The notes under the pieces were generated by a model. That model saw only the letters and a list, made by a program, of their open reading frames with translations. It was not told where the DNA came from and did no database searches. Positions 1 to 5,646 of a DNA stretch of 7,927 nucleotides are shown here, piece after piece. This DNA is from Chloroflexota bacterium (lineage in GTDB: Bacteria > Chloroflexota > Ktedonobacteria > Ktedonobacterales > Ktedonobacteraceae), in contig VBHV01000300.1 in the NCBI GenBank assembly GCA_005881995.1, forward strand, positions 1 through 7,927, read 5' to 3'. The position numbers and the translations under genes are program-made. Every line of letters starts with the position of its first letter. Position 1 is the stretch's first letter.

Positions 1-30
1 AATGACGGTGGAAACTACGGTTATCACCTG

Positions 31-34
31 GGAG
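31..34 (+). promoter_or_regulatory. Ribosome binding site of the phosphofructokinase gene
   Basis: GGAG lies 7 nt before the ATG at 42 and supports that start. No promoter can be recognised in the 41 bases available, so this gene may be internal to a longer operon that begins outside the window. Confidence 0.6.
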
Positions 35-41
35 TTAACTC

Positions 42-1244
42 ATGGCTTCGTCTAACAATATTATTATTGGGCAATCCGGCGGGGCAACTACCGTCATCAA
101 TGCCAGCCTGGTCGGGGCAATCGAGTCTGCACTGGCTGATGGGCGTATTGGTGGTATTTATGGGATGCTGTACGGCGTGCAGGGGTTACTGAAAGAAGAC
201 TTGATTGATTTGCGCAGGCAGCCTGTCGATGTGTGGGCACGCCTGCTCAATACGCCTTCGGCGTCGCTTGGGACGTGCAGGTATAAGCTTGCAGAGGAAG
301 ACCCCGAACGTGTTATTGGCATTCTGCGCCGGTATGATATTCATTATTTGCTGTATATGGGGGGGAATGATTCCGCCGATACGACTCACCGGCTGGCGCA
401 GGCGGCGCAGCAGATGGGTTATGATTTACGCGCTATCAGCGTTCCTAAGACCATCGATAACGATCTGCCGATTACCGATCACTGCCCAGGTTACGGCAGC
501 GCGGCGCGGTTCATTGCCTTAGATACCATCGATTCTACTATGAACACCAAATCGATTCCCTGGCATTATCCTGTCAAAGTCATCGAGACGATGGGAAGGG
601 ATGCGGGCTGGTTAACGGCCTCTTCTGCGTTGGGCAAACGCAGCGAGGATGACGCACCGCATATTCTCCTGGTGCCTGAACACCCGTTTAATGCTCAGAG
701 GTTCTTACAGCAGGTTGAAGAGGTCTATCGCCGCGTGGGCTATGTGATTGTCGTGACGGCTGAATCTATCCGTGATGAAAAGGGACAGGCGCTTGGCGAA
801 GTGGGACAGGTTGGACAAGATGCTTTCCAGCATCCGCTCTTGAGCGGGGCCGCGCAGCAACTGGTAGAATTAGTAAAGAGGGAATTACAGCTGCGCGCGC
901 GCTTTGAGAAACCGGGCGATCTGCAGCGCATGGCCTCAAATGCAATTTCAAAAACCGATCGTGACGAAGCCTACCTGGTGGGAAAGATGGGGATACAGGC
1001 GTTGTTGCAAGGGGAACATGATAAGATGGTGACACTGTTACGCAACAGTGAACCGGCGTACCACTGCACAACCGGGCTGGCGGATCTGTCGGCGGTTGCC
1101 AATGTACAGCGTCTGTTGCCCGATGAGTACCTGGACGCAAGCAAGACGATGGTCACACGGGCGTTTTACGACTATGCATTACCATTGATTGGTGCACCAT
1201 TACCTGAATATCCAGTGCTGGAAAAGATAAGGATATCGCGATGA
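42..1244 (+). CDS. 6-phosphofructokinase, probably pyrophosphate-dependent
   Basis: Phosphorylates fructose-6-phosphate to fructose-1,6-bisphosphate in the cytoplasm; with pyrophosphate as donor the step is reversible and can serve glycolysis or gluconeogenesis. The 400-residue protein has the N-terminal donor-binding loop GQSGGATTVINAS (10-22), the donor/metal motif GGNDS (107-111), the catalytic motif PKTIDND (135-141, base Asp139), the substrate motif ETMGRDAGW (182-190), and a DLQR segment (293-296) where ATP-type enzymes have YLQRG. By family knowledge, Asp110 and Lys136 occupy the two positions (Gly104 and Gly124 in E. coli PfkA) where ATP enzymes have glycine and PPi enzymes have Asp and Lys, so PPi use is inferred. 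Position 109 is Asn where most members have a metal-binding Asp. The ATG is preceded by GGAG at 31-34 with 7-nt spacing. It overlaps deoB by 4 bp. Family call is very secure; donor is inferred. Confidence 0.95.
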   Translation: MASSNNIIIGQSGGATTVINASLVGAIESALADGRIGGIYGMLYGVQGLLKEDLIDLRRQPVDVWARLLNTPSASLGTCRYKLAEEDPERVIGILRRYDIHYLLYMGGNDSADTTHRLAQAAQQMGYDLRAISVPKTIDNDLPITDHCPGYGSAARFIALDTIDSTMNTKSIPWHYPVKVIETMGRDAGWLTASSALGKRSEDDAPHILLVPEHPFNAQRFLQQVEEVYRRVGYVIVVTAESIRDEKGQALGEVGQVGQDAFQHPLLSGAAQQLVELVKRELQLRARFEKPGDLQRMASNAISKTDRDEAYLVGKMGIQALLQGEHDKMVTLLRNSEPAYHCTTGLADLSAVANVQRLLPDEYLDASKTMVTRAFYDYALPLIGAPLPEYPVLEKIRISR

Positions 1245-2422
1245 GCAGAATCAAACGGGCCATTCTGGTTGTACTGGATGGCGTGGGAGCGGGCGCGAAC
1301 CCCGATGCCCATGCTTATGGAGATGATGGTGCCAGTTCGCTCGAACATTGCGCACAGGCCATTGGCGGGCTGGAACTGCCGAACCTGGGCAGCATCGGCC
1401 TGGGCAATATCACTCCCATCCTGGGTACGCCACCAATTGAACGGGCGAAGGGAGGGTATGGACGCATGGCCGAGGCAGGCGCAGGGAAAGACAGCGTCAC
1501 CGGCCACTGGGAAATCACCGGGGTGGTGCTACAAAAACCTTTACCGACCTACCCGCACGGCTTTCCACCAGAGGTGGTCGAGCAGTTTGAACACGCTATT
1601 GGACGCAGGGTTCTCGGTAACAAAGCAGCTTCCGGCACGGAAATTATCAAGGAACTGGGTGAGGAGCATGTGCGCACGGGGCGTCCTATCCTGTATACTT
1701 CGGCTGACAGCGTATTTCAGGTGGCCGCGCACCAGGATGTCATTCCGCTCGAAGAGCTCTATCATATGTGCAGGCTAGCCAGGAACATGCTGACCGGAGA
1801 AAACGCCGTAGGTCGGGTGATCGCGCGTCCATTTATTGGCACACCGGGCAATTTTAAACGCACCGAACATCGACGCGATTTTTCGCTCGCCCCGCTAGGT
1901 ACAACATTGCTCGATATCTTAAAGGAGAGCGGCAAAGAGGTTATTGGGATAGGTAAGATCGAAGATCTATTCGCGGGGCGTGGATTGACGGAGCGCGACC
2001 ATACCGAGACGAACCGCGATGGTATGGAGGCCACGCTGCGCTGGCTGGGGCGCGATTTTACAGGGCTGCTGTTTGTCAACCTGGTAGAATTTGATATGTT
2101 GTGGGGACATCGCCGCGATAGCCAGGGGTATGCACAGGCGCTGCGTGAGGTCGATAGCTGGTTCGCGCAGGTACAGCAGGTGATGCGACCAGATGATGCC
2201 ATCTTTTTCAGCGCCGATCACGGGGTGGACCCGACCTATCGCGGCAGCGATCACACGCGGGAAGAGGTGCCATTACTGGCTTATGGCGAACCGGTACGGG
2301 CCGGGGTCAACTTGGGAGTACGCGCAACATTTGCCGATCTTGGACAAACGTTGGCCCAGGCATTCGGCGTGGAGCCGCTCGCGGCTGGCACGAGTTTTGC
2401 AGGCGAGTTGGGATTGTTATGA
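1241..2422 (+). CDS. deoB: Phosphopentomutase
   Basis: Interconverts ribose-1-phosphate or deoxyribose-1-phosphate with the 5-phosphate, linking nucleoside salvage to the pentose phosphate pathway; cytoplasmic, binuclear Mn-dependent, alkaline-phosphatase superfamily. The 393 residues match the usual length. Visible are LDGVGAG (12-18, metal ligand Asp13), GKDSVTGHWE (82-91) at the phosphorylated nucleophile, GNKAASGTEI (126-135), YTSADSVFQ (152-160), GRVIARPF (191-198), FDMLWGHRRD (284-293; Asp285 and His290), SADHG (324-328; Asp326 and His327) and SDHTREEVPLL (336-346; His338). These correspond to the metal ligands of the Bacillus cereus enzyme (Asp13, Asp286, His291, Asp327, His328, His339). 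The nucleophile position carries Ser85 instead of the Thr85 of that enzyme; Ser is a plausible replacement. The start overlaps the previous stop as ATGA, with AAGGA at 1229-1233 giving 7-nt spacing. Translational coupling is likely. No nucleoside phosphorylase is visible nearby. Confidence 0.97.
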   Translation: MSRIKRAILVVLDGVGAGANPDAHAYGDDGASSLEHCAQAIGGLELPNLGSIGLGNITPILGTPPIERAKGGYGRMAEAGAGKDSVTGHWEITGVVLQKPLPTYPHGFPPEVVEQFEHAIGRRVLGNKAASGTEIIKELGEEHVRTGRPILYTSADSVFQVAAHQDVIPLEELYHMCRLARNMLTGENAVGRVIARPFIGTPGNFKRTEHRRDFSLAPLGTTLLDILKESGKEVIGIGKIEDLFAGRGLTERDHTETNRDGMEATLRWLGRDFTGLLFVNLVEFDMLWGHRRDSQGYAQALREVDSWFAQVQQVMRPDDAIFFSADHGVDPTYRGSDHTREEVPLLAYGEPVRAGVNLGVRATFADLGQTLAQAFGVEPLAAGTSFAGELGLL

Positions 2423-2964
2423 CTGAGACACAACGGCAGAATACACAAGGGATATTACATGGTGAGCGAGTGTATTTGCGCCCGCCGACGATGCAAGATG
2501 CGCGCTATGTTTTTCACTGGGAACGGGATGACGAGGTGTGGCGCTATGACCCCCGCCGCCCTTATTCGAAGACTATGACCGAATTCCTGCCCACCTTTGA
2601 ACGGAACTACGTACAGGGCAATGGGCGGCAGTTCTGGTACATTATCGAGGATGAACACCACGTCCCGATTGGCACCATCACCTATTTCAACATCGATAAT
2701 CGCACGGGCCAGGCCGAAGTCGGGCTGGGACTGGGCGATAAAACGCGCTGGGGCAAGGGCTATGGCCCGGAGGCGATTCGCACGCTCGTGCAATATCTCT
2801 TCGCGGTGCAAGGACTTGTGCGCATCTACGCGGAAACGGCGCTTGCCAATAAGCCCGCGCGCCGCGCCTTCGTAAAAGCCAACTTTGTGGAGGTTGGCCC
2901 GATTTTTGATCCACGCAGCTCAGGTGAACCCTGGGTACTCTTAGAAATTTTAAGGAGAAATTAG
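2419..2964 (+). CDS. GNAT-family N-acetyltransferase (RimJ/RimL-like)
   Basis: A predicted acetyl-CoA-dependent transferase of 181 residues, typical for the single-domain RimJ/RimL-type (Acetyltransf_3) branch of GNAT enzymes. The N-terminal half starts with the characteristic GERVYLRPPTMQDA (15-28) and continues with FHWERDDEV (32-40). The acetyl-CoA pyrophosphate-binding motif A is RWGKGYG (110-116), followed by the helix EAIRTLVQYLF (118-128) and then AETALANKPARRAFVKANF (138-156), matching motif B with its N-x-x-A/S-x-x-x-x-x-K-x-x-F pattern. The substrate (ribosomal protein N-terminus, antibiotic, amino acid or other) cannot be told from sequence. Its ATG overlaps the deoB stop as ATGA, so it is probably translationally coupled to deoB, and the pgm-type gene starts 3 bp after its stop. 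There is no strong Shine-Dalgarno immediately upstream, which fits coupling. Fold and family are secure; function is open. Confidence 0.9.
   Translation: MTETQRQNTQGILHGERVYLRPPTMQDARYVFHWERDDEVWRYDPRRPYSKTMTEFLPTFERNYVQGNGRQFWYIIEDEHHVPIGTITYFNIDNRTGQAEVGLGLGDKTRWGKGYGPEAIRTLVQYLFAVQGLVRIYAETALANKPARRAFVKANFVEVGPIFDPRSSGEPWVLLEILRRN
2952..2957 (+). promoter_or_regulatory. Ribosome binding site deciding the TTG start of the phosphohexomutase
   Basis: AAGGAG is a full-strength Shine-Dalgarno located inside the 3' end of the acetyltransferase gene, 10 nt before TTG 2968-2970. No ATG or GTG in frame lies between the site and the conserved N-terminal motif, so the rare TTG start is favoured. Confidence 0.65.
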
Positions 2965-2967
2965 CTT

Positions 2968-4329
2968 TTGGATACCTCACATGTCACAATTGATCCCGCC
3001 ATCTTCAAAGCATACGATGTGCGCGGAATCTATGGGCAGGACCTGACCGATGAGATCGCCTATCGTATCGGACGAGCGGCGGCCCTCTACTTGCAAGTAC
3101 CAGAAATTGCTGTTGGGCGCGATATGCGTCTCTCCTCGCCGCAACTGGCCGCTGCTATAATCCAGGGCATCACCGATCAGGGCGTCAATGCCATTGAACT
3201 GGGCATGACCACGACCGATGAATTGTATTTCGCAGTGGGCAAGTTCAATTACGCGGCGGGGGTCATGATCACCGCCTCGCACAATCCGGGGAAGTACAAC
3301 GGCATGAAGTTCTGCCGTGCCCAGGCCTTTCCTATCAGCCTGGAATCGGGACTGGCGGATATTCGTGATCTTGCTATACGCGGCGAATTTCCCGAGCCTG
3401 CAAGCAAAGGGCAGGTGATCCAGCGCGACGTGACGGAGGAATATATCTCGCACGCGCTGTCGTTCATCGATGTAAACAAGATCAAGCCGCTCAAGGTGGT
3501 GATTGACGCGGGCAATGGCATGGCCGGGTTGGTGATGCCGCGGGTCTTCAAGCACCTGCCTTGCACACTCATTCCGCTGTATTTCGAGCTGGATGGGAAT
3601 TTCCCCAACCATCCCGCCAGCCCCATCGAGCCTGAGAACATGGAAGATTTACAGAAGAAAGTGCGCGAAACCGGCGCTGACCTCGGCGCGGCCTTCGATG
3701 GTGACGCTGATCGCATGTTCCCGGTAGATGAGCATGGCAACGTGGTGGATGGCTCGATGGTGACGGCTATTGTGTCGCAGAGCCTGCTGCGTAAACAACC
3801 TGGCTCAACTATTTTATATAACTTGATTGTTTCGAAGAGCGTGCCTGAACTGGTCCAGAAAATGGGCGGAAATGCAGTACGCACGCGCGTGGGACACTCC
3901 TACATCAAGGCCGAGATGCGACGACTGAACGCTATCTTTGGCGGTGAACATTCCGGCCATTTCTACTTCCGCGATAACTGGTTCGCCGACTCCGGCCTGA
4001 TCGCCTTCTTGATCACGCTGGAACTGGTTTCCATCGAGGGCAAGCCGCTCTCCGAATTGCTCAAGCCGCTTGACAAAGGCGCTCGAAGTGGGGAGATCAA
4101 CAGTACGGTCAATGATGTGCAAGGCAAATTGCAGGCGCTGGAGGAGCATTTCGGCAAGCAGGCGCAGTCGGTCGATCATCTGGATGGGATTACGCTTGAT
4201 TTTGGGGACTGGTGGTTCAATGTGCGCCCATCGAATACGGAACCGCTGCTGCGCCTGAATGTCGAAGCCAATAGCCGCGAGTTGATGGAACAGAAGCGCG
4301 ATGAGGTGCTGGCGTTTATTCGGAGCTAA
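2968..4329 (+). CDS. Phosphomannomutase/phosphoglucomutase
   Basis: Interconverts hexose-1-phosphate and hexose-6-phosphate (mannose and/or glucose) through a phosphoserine, supplying precursors for nucleotide sugars and polysaccharides; cytoplasmic alpha-D-phosphohexomutase family. All four domains are present in 453 residues, close to the 463 of Pseudomonas AlgC: FKAYDVRGIYG (13-23), the phosphoserine loop TASHNP (102-107, Ser104), the Mg loop DGDADR (244-249), the sugar-recognition loop GEHSGH (326-331), and the C-terminal phosphate-binding loop RPSNTEP (420-426). The first in-frame start is TTG; an ATG at 2981 is out of frame. AAGGAG at 2952-2957, inside the end of the acetyltransferase gene, lies 10 nt before the TTG and supports it. 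Substrate preference between mannose and glucose cannot be settled by motif reading. It is the last gene of the probable operon. Confidence 0.95.
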   Translation: MDTSHVTIDPAIFKAYDVRGIYGQDLTDEIAYRIGRAAALYLQVPEIAVGRDMRLSSPQLAAAIIQGITDQGVNAIELGMTTTDELYFAVGKFNYAAGVMITASHNPGKYNGMKFCRAQAFPISLESGLADIRDLAIRGEFPEPASKGQVIQRDVTEEYISHALSFIDVNKIKPLKVVIDAGNGMAGLVMPRVFKHLPCTLIPLYFELDGNFPNHPASPIEPENMEDLQKKVRETGADLGAAFDGDADRMFPVDEHGNVVDGSMVTAIVSQSLLRKQPGSTILYNLIVSKSVPELVQKMGGNAVRTRVGHSYIKAEMRRLNAIFGGEHSGHFYFRDNWFADSGLIAFLITLELVSIEGKPLSELLKPLDKGARSGEINSTVNDVQGKLQALEEHFGKQAQSVDHLDGITLDFGDWWFNVRPSNTEPLLRLNVEANSRELMEQKRDEVLAFIRS

Positions 4330-4362
4330 GAGCTAAAACGCGAGGATAAAAATATCGTGGAT
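4330..4362. other. Short convergent intergenic gap without a visible terminator
   Basis: Only 33 bp separate the stop of the phosphohexomutase gene (+) from the stop of the membrane-protein gene (-). The best inverted repeat is GATA-4-TATC, far too weak for an intrinsic terminator on either strand. Transcripts may overlap at their 3' ends or stop by Rho. Confidence 0.5.
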
Positions 4363-5316
4363 TCATACATTGACCGGGTAATTATGCTGCCCCTGCACCA
4401 GTTGCAGCAGAAAACCAATCGTCAGTGACTTCATCCCGGCCTGGGCCATGTACACGACTCGCCCGCCAATACCGTGCGAGCCTGCCTTGAAGCCATAGGG
4501 CAGCGTATTATCGATGGGTGGGAGGTTATTCCCATTGATTACGAGGCGTATGTAGTCAAAGCCCAGGCCGGGTGAGACATCCACGCCGTTAGGGTTATCG
4601 ACGGAGAAGTTCAGGACGTAGAACTGTCGACCTGCTTTCACCTGGGTTCCTTTGTATGAGTAGCGGATATCGATGCTGTTTAAATGGTACGTCAGCGCGT
4701 ATCCACGAAAGCTATAGGAGATCGTCAGGGATTGTTGAGAGATGCGATCGGCGTAGAGCGAGGCATTGAAGGAGCCGCTAAACGGTAGAAGCACCAGCGT
4801 TTCGTTCAAGGCGGTTGAACCCAGTTGGAGTTTAAGGGTAGATAGCTGCAGGTCCATGACTATAGGAAAGTCGATGGGAGCCTGTTTGGGGATGAGTAGC
4901 CGCGCTACTTCATAATAGACAACCGATATCGCGTCAGCGGTTTTATTGCTGACCTGCATGTTCAGGCGGGCGAGGGCTGGCCCGGCCTGAATTTCGTCAT
5001 CGCTAAACGATGCGGCATACTGCGCATTTACGACGGTAATAGTGAGGTCGGCGTAGATGAGGGTACGGTGTATGTTGAGCGTAGTAATGTGCTGCTGTTG
5101 AACACTCGGGCTGGTCAGGAATGATAAGTGGCTCAGCCAGTTCCCGGTGACATAACTGATGCTGCCCAGCAGTAGCAAGCCTAGAATGAGCAAGGCTGCC
5201 AGCCAGGGCCAGAAGGGTTTTGGGGGTGTGCTTTCGGGTTTGTTGGCGATTTTCTGGCCAGGTGTTTTTTGTTTGGTTTCTACTGCTGTTGAAATATTCG
5301 CTGGTTTTTTTGTCAT
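4363..5316 (-). CDS. Single-pass membrane protein with two similar extracytoplasmic segments, unknown function
   Basis: I do not recognise this 317-residue protein as a named family. Residues 1-34 are Lys/Pro/Thr-rich and hydrophilic. About 35-56 is a strongly hydrophobic transmembrane helix starting with FWPW. The remaining 260 residues are beta-strand-like and rich in Ser, Asn and Tyr, with no Cys, so an N-in/C-out orientation is likely. Two parts resemble each other: QAGPALARLNMQVSN (110-124) with KAGRQFYVLNFSVDN (227-241), each followed by a YEVARLLI or DYIRLVI strand and a loop ending PID (147-149 and 267-269), then a SLTI strand (196-199; 297-300). This suggests a duplicated Ig-like or DUF4352-like beta-sandwich domain, which is an inference. 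No catalytic motif is visible. It converges with the phosphohexomutase gene, 33 bp apart, and points away from sucC. The ATG is supported by AGAGGA upstream and by the unusual leader structure described separately. Confidence 0.75.
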   Translation of the reverse strand: MTKKPANISTAVETKQKTPGQKIANKPESTPPKPFWPWLAALLILGLLLLGSISYVTGNWLSHLSFLTSPSVQQQHITTLNIHRTLIYADLTITVVNAQYAASFSDDEIQAGPALARLNMQVSNKTADAISVVYYEVARLLIPKQAPIDFPIVMDLQLSTLKLQLGSTALNETLVLLPFSGSFNASLYADRISQQSLTISYSFRGYALTYHLNSIDIRYSYKGTQVKAGRQFYVLNFSVDNPNGVDVSPGLGFDYIRLVINGNNLPPIDNTLPYGFKAGSHGIGGRVVYMAQAGMKSLTIGFLLQLVQGQHNYPVNV

Positions 5317-5359
5317 AGGGTAAGTTTCCTCTTACCTATAATGTATAGGTGTTCACCTA
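5315..5359 (-). promoter_or_regulatory. Overlapping inverted repeats at the start of the membrane-protein gene (possible mRNA switch or operator)
   Basis: Read on the - strand, three inverted repeats are chained so that each shares bases with the next. Repeat A pairs TAGGT (5359-5355) with ACCTA (5350-5346). Repeat B pairs ACCTAT (5350-5345) with ATAGGT (5339-5334). Repeat C pairs GGTAAG (5336-5331) with CTTACC (5324-5319); its six-base loop is AGGAAA, the likely Shine-Dalgarno core. Repeat C can extend by three more pairs over a single bulged C to reach the first two bases of the ATG. B excludes both A and C, so an RNA could flip between B and A plus C. At DNA level the alternating ACCTA half-sites, with two direct copies 21 bp apart, could instead bind a regulator. 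No clear -35/-10 pair was found for this gene. Confidence 0.45.
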
Positions 5360-5385
5360 ATTTTTCTCCCCGACCCACCCATCCT

Positions 5386-5508
5386 AATAGAAGGAGAACC
5401 AGGGGACACCCCTGAACCCCGGCAAAGGGCTGCGCCCTCTGCACTCCCAATAAAGAAGAGCCAGGGACACCCCTGAACCCTGGCAAAGGGCTGCGCCCTC
5501 TGCACTCC
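5386..5508. repeat. Two tandem copies of a ~61-bp GC-rich hairpin repeat
   Basis: Copy 1 spans about 5386-5447 and copy 2 about 5449-5508, head to tail. Over the conserved 53 bp (5395-5447 against 5457-5508) they differ by only two substitutions and one missing G. Each unit holds two hairpins. The first is CAGGGG-ACA-CCCCTG in copy 1 (5400-5414), and CAGGG-4-CCCTG in copy 2 (5462-5475). The second is GCA, A, AGGGC-TGC-GCCCT, C, TGC (5422-5442 and 5483-5503), an 8-bp stem with one A/C mismatch. No flanking target duplication or transposase is visible. This looks like a REP-like dispersed palindromic element. It is followed by no T-run, so it is unlikely to act as an intrinsic terminator. Confidence 0.8.
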
Positions 5509-5527
5509 TGCTTGATGATTGGCATTC

Positions 5528-5556
5528 TTGACACGCGAATATACGCGTGTTAGCAT
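5528..5556 (+). promoter_or_regulatory. Sigma-70-type promoter for sucCD
   Basis: A perfect -35 box TTGACA (5528-5533) is followed, after an optimal 17-bp spacer, by TAGCAT (5551-5556), a 4/6 match to the -10 consensus with an upstream TG at 5548-5549 giving the extended -10 form. Transcription would start near 5563, leaving a leader of about 84 nt before sucC. It is the best promoter visible in the window. Confidence 0.65.
5531..5550. promoter_or_regulatory. Perfect 7-bp inverted repeat inside the sucCD promoter spacer (putative operator)
   Basis: ACACGCG (5531-5537) and CGCGTGT (5544-5550) form a perfect 7-bp inverted repeat around AATATA. It overlaps the last three bases of the -35 box and ends directly at the -10 box. 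A dimeric regulator bound here would occlude RNA polymerase. The regulator is not encoded in the window and I cannot assign a family from the site. Confidence 0.55.
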
Positions 5557-5581
5557 GACGTTGGGTCAACAGATGGTTTTT

Positions 5582-5607
5582 ACCGCCTGGAGAGGCGGTT
5601 TTTATTT
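5582..5607 (+). terminator. Intrinsic terminator/attenuator hairpin in the sucC leader
   Basis: ACCGCCT (5582-5588) pairs perfectly with AGGCGGT (5593-5599) around a GGAG loop and is followed by TTTTT, A, TTT, the classic + strand intrinsic terminator form. On the - strand it is followed by A-rich sequence only, so it is unidirectional. No + strand gene ends upstream for over 1.2 kb, and the sucCD promoter lies just before it, so it would act on sucC-directed transcripts about 20 nt after their start. Confidence 0.7.
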
Positions 5608-5630
5608 CTTCTATACGTAAAACGAAGTAT

Positions 5631-5636
5631 AAGGAG
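5631..5636 (+). promoter_or_regulatory. Ribosome binding site deciding the GTG start of sucC
   Basis: AAGGAG is followed after 10 nt by GTG 5647-5649, which opens directly into the conserved MKIHEYQAK N-terminus. No in-frame ATG precedes the conserved motif, so the GTG start is well supported. Confidence 0.7.
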
Positions 5637-5646
5637 CAAACGTTCT

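Noticed and set aside
2..55. Possible 3' end of an upstream gene in frame 2, ending TAA at 53-55 and overlapping the phosphofructokinase by 14 bp
   Set aside because: The 17 readable residues match nothing I recognise, and another frame closes at TGA 3-5, so the end of any upstream gene cannot be decided from this window.
2977..3884. Two overlapping - strand open frames of 211 codons each opposite the phosphohexomutase
   Set aside because: Both are shadows of a gene with intact family motifs throughout; neither shows a recognisable domain.
4330..4362. Bidirectional terminator between the convergent genes
   Set aside because: Only a 4-bp inverted repeat is present and there is no stable stem with a T-run on either strand.
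5346..5362. DtxR/IdeR-like iron box (TTAGGT...ACCTA)
   Set aside because: The half-sites resemble the consensus, but their spacing is shorter than the 19-bp box requires and no iron-related gene is nearby.
5386..5508. Possible CRISPR array
   Set aside because: Only two copies, about 61 bp apart, and almost the whole period is repeat, leaving no unique spacer; no cas genes are present.
5563..5646. Known riboswitch in the sucC leader
   Set aside because: The leader is only about 84 nt and, apart from the terminator hairpin, shows no conserved aptamer motif I can identify.
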